DNA from: Calycina herbarum
Taxonomy: Eukaryota > Ascomycota > Leotiomycetes > Helotiales > Pezizellaceae
Assembly (NCBI GenBank): GCA_001414485.1
Contig: LLEY01000364.1
Location: 1-12,177, forward strand
DNA length: 12,177 nucleotides
Reading direction: 5' to 3'
Part shown: one piece after another, positions 8,128 through 12,177 of the stretch
Numbering within the stretch: the stretch's first letter is position 1
How the letters are laid out: the number at the start of each line of letters is the position of its first letter
Translations under genes and position numbers: made by a program
Notes under the pieces: generated by a model
Told to the model about the DNA's origin: nothing
Databases searched by the model: none
Seen by the model: only the letters and a program-made list of their open reading frames with translations

Positions 8128-10178
8128 TCAGGCCATGGCGAGGGGCCTTGCCGGCGTATTCATCGACAATGTTTGCAAAAGCGACAACATGTTACCCATC
8201 TGTTCTTTCAAACCTTCGACTTCGTTCTTCAGTAGAAGCTGTTCATTTGTAGCTGGAGGAGAAGCTGAGGTTGTGTTTGGGAAAGGCATTGGATTTATCG
8301 CCGGCGTTCTGGTAGGCTGCGAGGCAATATTCATTGCGGGAGTCATAACAGGGAGCGCGGCCAAATTAGTCGCTGGACTCATGGCTGGGACTGCGTCGAT
8401 TGCTCTAGTTTTTCCAAAGGTAACAGCGAGAGGCCCAGTGGCCCATGGTGCTGTTAGCTTAGGTCGCACATTATAGAAATTCGCGATTTCCTGGTCTGCA
8501 GCACTATCTCCGATCACCGTACCTAATTTGGACCTGCTTAAAATATGGATGTACTCCTCTCCGTCCGGCTTCTCAAATCCGGTTAGCATATGAGATTCTG
8601 GGTATCGTGGTTTAAGGCTCATCGTTCCGTTACTGTCGATAGCAATCTTTGCCGTTTTAATTGGATTTGACGCAATTCCTAAGATTTTCCGATAATTTTT
8701 CCCGTCGTTCGCTCGAGAGACATCTGCCTTTGTGATATCCCAATCCTTCTTTTGTTTTCCTGCAAGATAGGCATCGGCTATATCGTATCCTAATTCTGCG
8801 CTTGATCGATACTCAATTGGATTGTCATCCTCTTGGCTCTTCCCATTCACCACCAAGAATCGATACCCTCCTTTGCCATACTGTCGGGCGCCTAAAATTG
8901 GATAGCCCTCTCTTGTCGTGTCGGGTCCTCGTGGCTGTGGCAGAGGATCCTGACCTGGGGAGTTTGAGCTAGGAGCGTCGACGGAGCCTGTTGGAACATT
9001 TACTTCCTCGATGTTCCAGCTTCTTGGATAATCTTTCTCAATGTTTATTTCGTCTAAATTTGGCCTGATTTGAATAATCTTTTCTCTTGCTAAACCTTGG
9101 TTGTTTCTCTCCGAGTCATTTGTAGTAGGAGTGTTGATAAGGCGCCAATACTCAAGAGCAAGCTTGGCCATCCCTATATGAGTATTATATGCGATAGTTC
9201 CCTGCGAATTATCCACTCCATCTTTCTCATTCTGCTGCTTGATACGGTTGTTGAGCTTGTCTAGTTCCTTTTTGGGATCCTCAAGTAGAGGATTGTTCAT
9301 GAGAGCTATCATGTAGGGTGTTGCCTGGTCGTAGATCTCCTTCTGAAAGGGAGTCGCCTTTGGGCGTTGCTGAGATGCCTTCCTTCTAGTGTTTCTGTCC
9401 GTATTCATAGCGTCCTCTCCTTGATAGTCATCTCCAGCTTTCAGGGCTGCTGCAGCATCCTGCACAACTTGTAACGTTAGCTTAAAAATTAGGGTAACAA
9501 GTAGAAATAATTACTTTGAAAGGCTTTAGTTGCTTCTGTGGAGCGGTTTCTGTCTGGGTGAACGGCCAGTGATTTCTCTTTGTATGCCTGGTGTGCTTCC
9601 TCTGTTGTACATGTGTCGGACACCCCGAGTATGTCGTACCACTCCTTTAGATCACATTTTAAGACGTTTTCGATTGCTGATATCTGCTCCTCAGTACACC
9701 CACCTTCTCTATCTACTTTCTTCTGCTCTGTGGTGTAATAGTCTCCACTTTCTTCTGACGGCTTCTGGTAATTTGCTTTACTCGACTGCGCTGTACCAAA
9801 TAGTGGGCCTAATGATTGCTCAAATTTTGGTGTATTACTTGGGCCTTTGCCCTTGCTCGTGGAAGAGTCTCCAATTTCTTGTTCAACTGGCGGTTTCTGG
9901 TAATTTGTTTCGCTCGACTGCGCTGTAAGAAAGAGGGGGTTTGATGACGGCACTGGGTTTGGTTCGTTCATTGGGCCGTCACCCTCGCCAATGGATGTGT
10001 CTCTAATTTCTTGTTCAATTGACGGCTTTTGGTAATTTTGTTCGCTTGACTGCGCTGTACCAAATAGTGGGCCTGATGACTGTCCAAGATTTGGTGTATT
10101 ACTTGGGCCGCTGCCCTCGCTTATGGATGAGTTGTTAGCATGTCCGGAATCAAAGAGGCCCTTCAAATTCGGAGGCAT
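8128..10178 (-). CDS. J-domain (DnaJ/Hsp40-like) protein with triplicated N-terminal repeat (two exons, ~667 aa)
   Basis: Exons are 10178-9515 and 9467-8128, with a 47 nt intron (GTAATT..CAAG, branch GCTAACG). The coding sum is 2004 nt. Splicing continues the J-domain smoothly as TKAFQ then IVQDAAAAL. The J-domain spans ~178-240, with EWYDILGV at 179-186, AYKEKSLAVHPDRN in helix II and loop, and the HPD triad at 207-209 that stimulates Hsp70 ATPases. Residues 17-146 hold three 44-residue tandem repeats (core PLFGTAQSS..NYQKP). Residues ~409-542 form a compact region (GYPILGARQYGKGGYRFLVV...) I cannot name, possibly a fungus-specific domain. A Pro/Met-rich linker (~582-618) precedes a short heptad-like coiled coil (~629-656), which may oligomerise. 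No zinc-finger or class II C-terminal DnaJ domains are seen, so it would be a class C J-protein. The start is the first in-frame ATG; upstream in-frame codons only offer GTG. No signal peptide is seen, so it is probably cytosolic or nuclear. Confidence 0.85.
9741..10130 (-). repeat. Three tandem 132 bp coding repeats in the J-domain gene
   Basis: Units are about 10130-9999, 9998-9867 and 9866-9741, the last slightly short. Anchor words recur at exactly 132 bp (GGTAA at 9767, 9899 and 10031 on the plus strand). Each encodes 44 residues with the cores GPSNTP, PLFGTAQSS (second copy PLFLTAQSS) and NYQKP..EQEI. Units 1 and 3 are more alike than either is to unit 2. The repeat is Ser/Gly/Pro/Gln-rich and likely disordered. 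Confidence 0.9.
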
Positions 10179-10577
10179 TTTGAATGTTCTCCTATAGCGT
10201 AAAAGTTTGATCGAAGATGATTCAAGGGCATGTAGCACTTGTCAGGAAAACTGTTATCAGATGGTTGAGTATTATGTTAGGGGTACCGAGAACTTTATAT
10301 TTATAGTAACTCTGCTCTATTTTTTCATTATCTACTATTTAAGACTTCTATATCTATCACAATCCAATAATAGAAAAGGCCCGATTTTGGCTACGGCTAT
10401 AAATGAGTCTCTTAAAAGGCTATTCCTATGTTAAGGTGTTCTAAAATAGCCACACGACTTAATTGTTGGTTCTTAACTAGTCTAAGTAGATTTCTTAAAA
10501 CTACAGTCTTAAGACCTCTCCTAGTTATATTCAAAAGTCCAATCGTTAGATTCAGAGTGATCTTGACTTAAAGTAAC
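10179..10577. promoter_or_regulatory. Divergent promoter region between the J-domain gene and the surface-protein gene
   Basis: About 400 bp separate the two divergent start codons. On the minus strand TATAAATATA (10305-10296), roughly 120 bp before the J-domain ATG, is a plausible TATA element. A TTATATT near 10524-10530 could serve the plus-strand gene. No coding signal is present. Confidence 0.45.
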
Positions 10578-11120
10578 ATGATTTTGGTTACACTCACATC
10601 ATGGATACTTTTCCTCACGTGCGGCCTCGCGTTACAAACTTCACCTTCCCTCACATCACATACAACTGAGGAGCTAGAAGAATGCTTAGGTCAAACTAGT
10701 ACCTCTGGCTCCCTCCCCGTCGCTACAATCGAAGTCAAATCCGAACCTCTGAATCTTAGTGTCGTTGTCCAGATTGCAAGTGTCACTGTTGTAGCATCTC
10801 CAACAGTACAAATAGCCTGGAACAGCTCTAAGTCAGACTACTACCAACCAACAACTAAATTACTATCCTCAAACCAGACCTCAAATAGAACCAATGTCTC
10901 TTCTACAAAGGTTATCACAAGTCCTATCATGGCCAGTAACCCTTCTTTATCTTCGAGCTCAGCTGTTTCATCCTTGATATTCGATCACAATCCGTCACTT
11001 CCGCTGTTACCTGCTTCAGTCACGAATACGTCGGCATTCACTAGCTCTGGGTCCTACCTCACATCCTCTGACCCTTTATTTCTACTTCTTATTAGCGCGA
11101 TACAGATGGGCATGGTGTAG
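10578..11120 (+). CDS. Small Ser/Thr-rich secreted protein, probably GPI-anchored (180 aa)
   Basis: This single-exon frame starts at ATG 10578. Residues 1-18 (MILVTLTSWILFLTCGLA) form a typical signal peptide with likely cleavage after Ala18. The mature part is rich in Ser and Thr and has six N-glycosylation sequons (N59, N82, N99, N103, N106, N150), fitting a heavily glycosylated wall or membrane protein. A small-residue stretch (~156-164) followed by a hydrophobic tail (PLFLLLISAI, 166-175) fits a GPI-attachment signal, although the tail is short. No enzymatic or CFEM-type cysteine domain is visible; only Cys36 remains after cleavage. The family is not recognised. A hidden intron or a longer C terminus cannot be excluded. 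Confidence 0.6.
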   Translation: MILVTLTSWILFLTCGLALQTSPSLTSHTTEELEECLGQTSTSGSLPVATIEVKSEPLNLSVVVQIASVTVVASPTVQIAWNSSKSDYYQPTTKLLSSNQTSNRTNVSSTKVITSPIMASNPSLSSSSAVSSLIFDHNPSLPLLPASVTNTSAFTSSGSYLTSSDPLFLLLISAIQMGMV

Positions 11121-11907
11121 CAAAGTTGATTTGGAGGAATTCTCTTGCGCATATTACATTTCATAGATGGATTCTTTAGTGGTTTACTGTTAGCAACTAA
11201 CTATAGCATTGGGAAAATACTACTTTAGATCTAGAAAGACTTTTAAATATAAGAGCCGGAATTGTAAAGCCTATGTATTTTGATAATAAATAGATTGGGA
11301 TAAAAGCTCGGCCCCACTTACACACGCTAGCAGTATTCGTTATTTTATGGATATAAACCCGTCTACTTTCCTTCCATCTTTAACTCTTCCAGCTCGTTAT
11401 TCTTCCCACTTATTTTTCTAGAAATAACTCGCTTTAAAACTCATACAAAACTCATCTAGTATAGTAGAAGGTCTTTTTAGAGAGTAGGAATAGCTTTATT
11501 TCTTTATAAGTAGTGATTTAGATGTGACTAATCAAATAGTATACAACAATGTATACTATACTAAAATACAACAGGCTTAATAGATGAAGTAACGATGTTA
11601 GCATAGAAGTCTTAAGAGATGTCTCTTTGTGTTTGTTAAGGATATTTTAGGCTTATTCGACGATTCAGAGAGTTTCACGTTGAGAGTTACTATTATAATT
11701 GATGCTCGTTTATTCTAGTGTAGTTAGTCGTATAATACTACGGTATTTTGTAAAATAATATTATTATGACATTCTAATTGTACGTATATATTTGAAACCA
11801 ATTTTTTCACTATGCGACACCACCTAAATGATATCGTAGGATAGCTGCCGCCAAGCATTGCCTTATCAATTTGAGTAACACGACACGTGGTCAAGAAGAT
11901 GATGCCT
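11121..11907. other. AT-rich intergenic spacer
   Basis: No gene is supported. The stretch contains a perfect 9 bp inverted repeat with a 6 nt loop (ATAGTATAC / GTATACTAT, 11536-11559). Short minus-strand frames near its right end lack any family resemblance. An E-box-like CACGTG lies at 11884-11889. Confidence 0.55.
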
Positions 11908-11952
11908 CGCAATATTCCAACTTGCGGAGAAGACTGAGAAAAGAATATTGCG
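11908..11952. promoter_or_regulatory. Perfect 10 bp inverted repeat CGCAATATTC / GAATATTGCG
   Basis: The left arm is 11908-11917 and the right arm 11943-11952, separated by 25 nt. It lies about 60-100 bp upstream of the TATA box of the gene at the right edge. The spacing and position suit a pair of transcription-factor sites; the factor is unknown. Confidence 0.4.
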
Positions 11953-12010
11953 GACTAGGTCTGATAGCTGCGCGTCTAGCTCTCCTGTTCAAGACTCAAA
12001 TCCTCGCAGA

Positions 12011-12129
12011 GATATAAATAGATCAGCTACCCTCTACTAATTCTCCATCTCATACCTCCCATACCTCAAAACACTACCCTCTTCTTCCTCTTCTCCCTTC
12101 TCATCAACATCTGGTGACTTCGACCGGCG
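12011..12129 (+). promoter_or_regulatory. Core promoter: TATA box and CT-rich leader
   Basis: ATATAAAT at 12012-12019 is a good TATA element. It is followed by a long pyrimidine-rich tract (about 12037-12105, TCTTCTTCCTCTTCTCCC), a common start-site and leader feature of highly expressed fungal genes, and then the ATG at 12130. Confidence 0.6.
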
Positions 12130-12177
12130 ATGAAAAGGAATAAACAACGCAACACCATTACTCCCCAAACTATGATT
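12130..12177 (+). CDS. 5' end of a gene leaving the window (first 16 codons)
   Basis: The first ATG after the CT-rich leader opens a frame MKRNKQRNTITPQTMI that is still open at the window edge. It is basic and Thr/Gln/Asn-containing with no signal peptide visible yet. The product cannot be identified from 16 residues. The promoter context is the main support. Confidence 0.5.
   Translation, partial: MKRNKQRNTITPQTMI

Noticed and set aside
8045..8476. Plus-strand 143-codon frame rich in Ala/Gly/Val
   Set aside because: It is antisense to the C-terminal part of the J-domain gene, whose composition explains it.
9530..9928. Plus-strand frame with hydrophobic, leucine-rich segments
   Set aside because: It lies antisense to the J-domain gene's repeat region and repeats with the same 132 bp period.
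11724..11912. Minus-strand 62-codon frame
   Set aside because: It is short, in AT-rich DNA, without promoter, splice or family support.
11930..12010. tRNA gene near the right edge
   Set aside because: A GTTCAAG-like word is present, but no acceptor stem, D-arm or proper B-box context could be folded by eye.

Overview
The window looks like nuclear DNA of a filamentous ascomycete (Pezizomycotina). Genes are broken by very short introns of 47-56 nt with GT..AG ends and CTAAT/TACTAAC-like branch sites. Families typical of such fungi are present, and genes are separated by AT-rich, repeat-bearing spacers. I do not assign a genus. All introns are inferred by eye from frame, splice sites and family alignment.

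Left part (1-5716): two divergently arranged genes share a ~680 bp intergenic region. The minus-strand gene (3445 to 145, five exons, predicted 1031 aa) carries an actin-like/Hsp70-type ATPase core (HSPA12-like) at its N terminus. A complete Ulp1/C48 SUMO-protease domain follows in the same reading frame. All five exons join in phase, and the Hsp70 phosphate-binding motif is completed across a splice junction. The plus-strand gene (4128 to 5716, three exons, predicted 492 aa) encodes a C2H2 zinc finger followed by a JmjC-like cupin whose HxD metal motif is likewise completed by splicing.

Centre (5717-8127): a 439 bp minisatellite of 9-mers and 12-mers is followed by AT-rich sequence and a GC-richer island that looks like a decayed gene. 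One frame of the minisatellite would encode GQF/GLGR (FG-type) repeats but is cut by stops. An open frame overlapping the JmjC 3' end runs straight into it.

Right part (8128-12177): a minus-strand two-exon J-domain (Hsp40-like) gene (10178 to 8128, predicted 667 aa) has a triplicated 44-residue N-terminal repeat containing LFG. Diverging from it is a plus-strand gene for a small, Ser/Thr-rich, probably GPI-anchored surface protein (10578-11120). After ~1 kb of AT-rich DNA come a TATA box, a CT-rich leader and the first 16 codons of a gene leaving the window.

Functionally, the window puts an Hsp70-like ATPase, a deSUMOylase-type protease and a J-domain protein close together, beside a putative JmjC chromatin protein. 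A shared chaperone/SUMO role is an inference from proximity. The Hsp70-Ulp1 fusion itself is directly supported by the reading frames.
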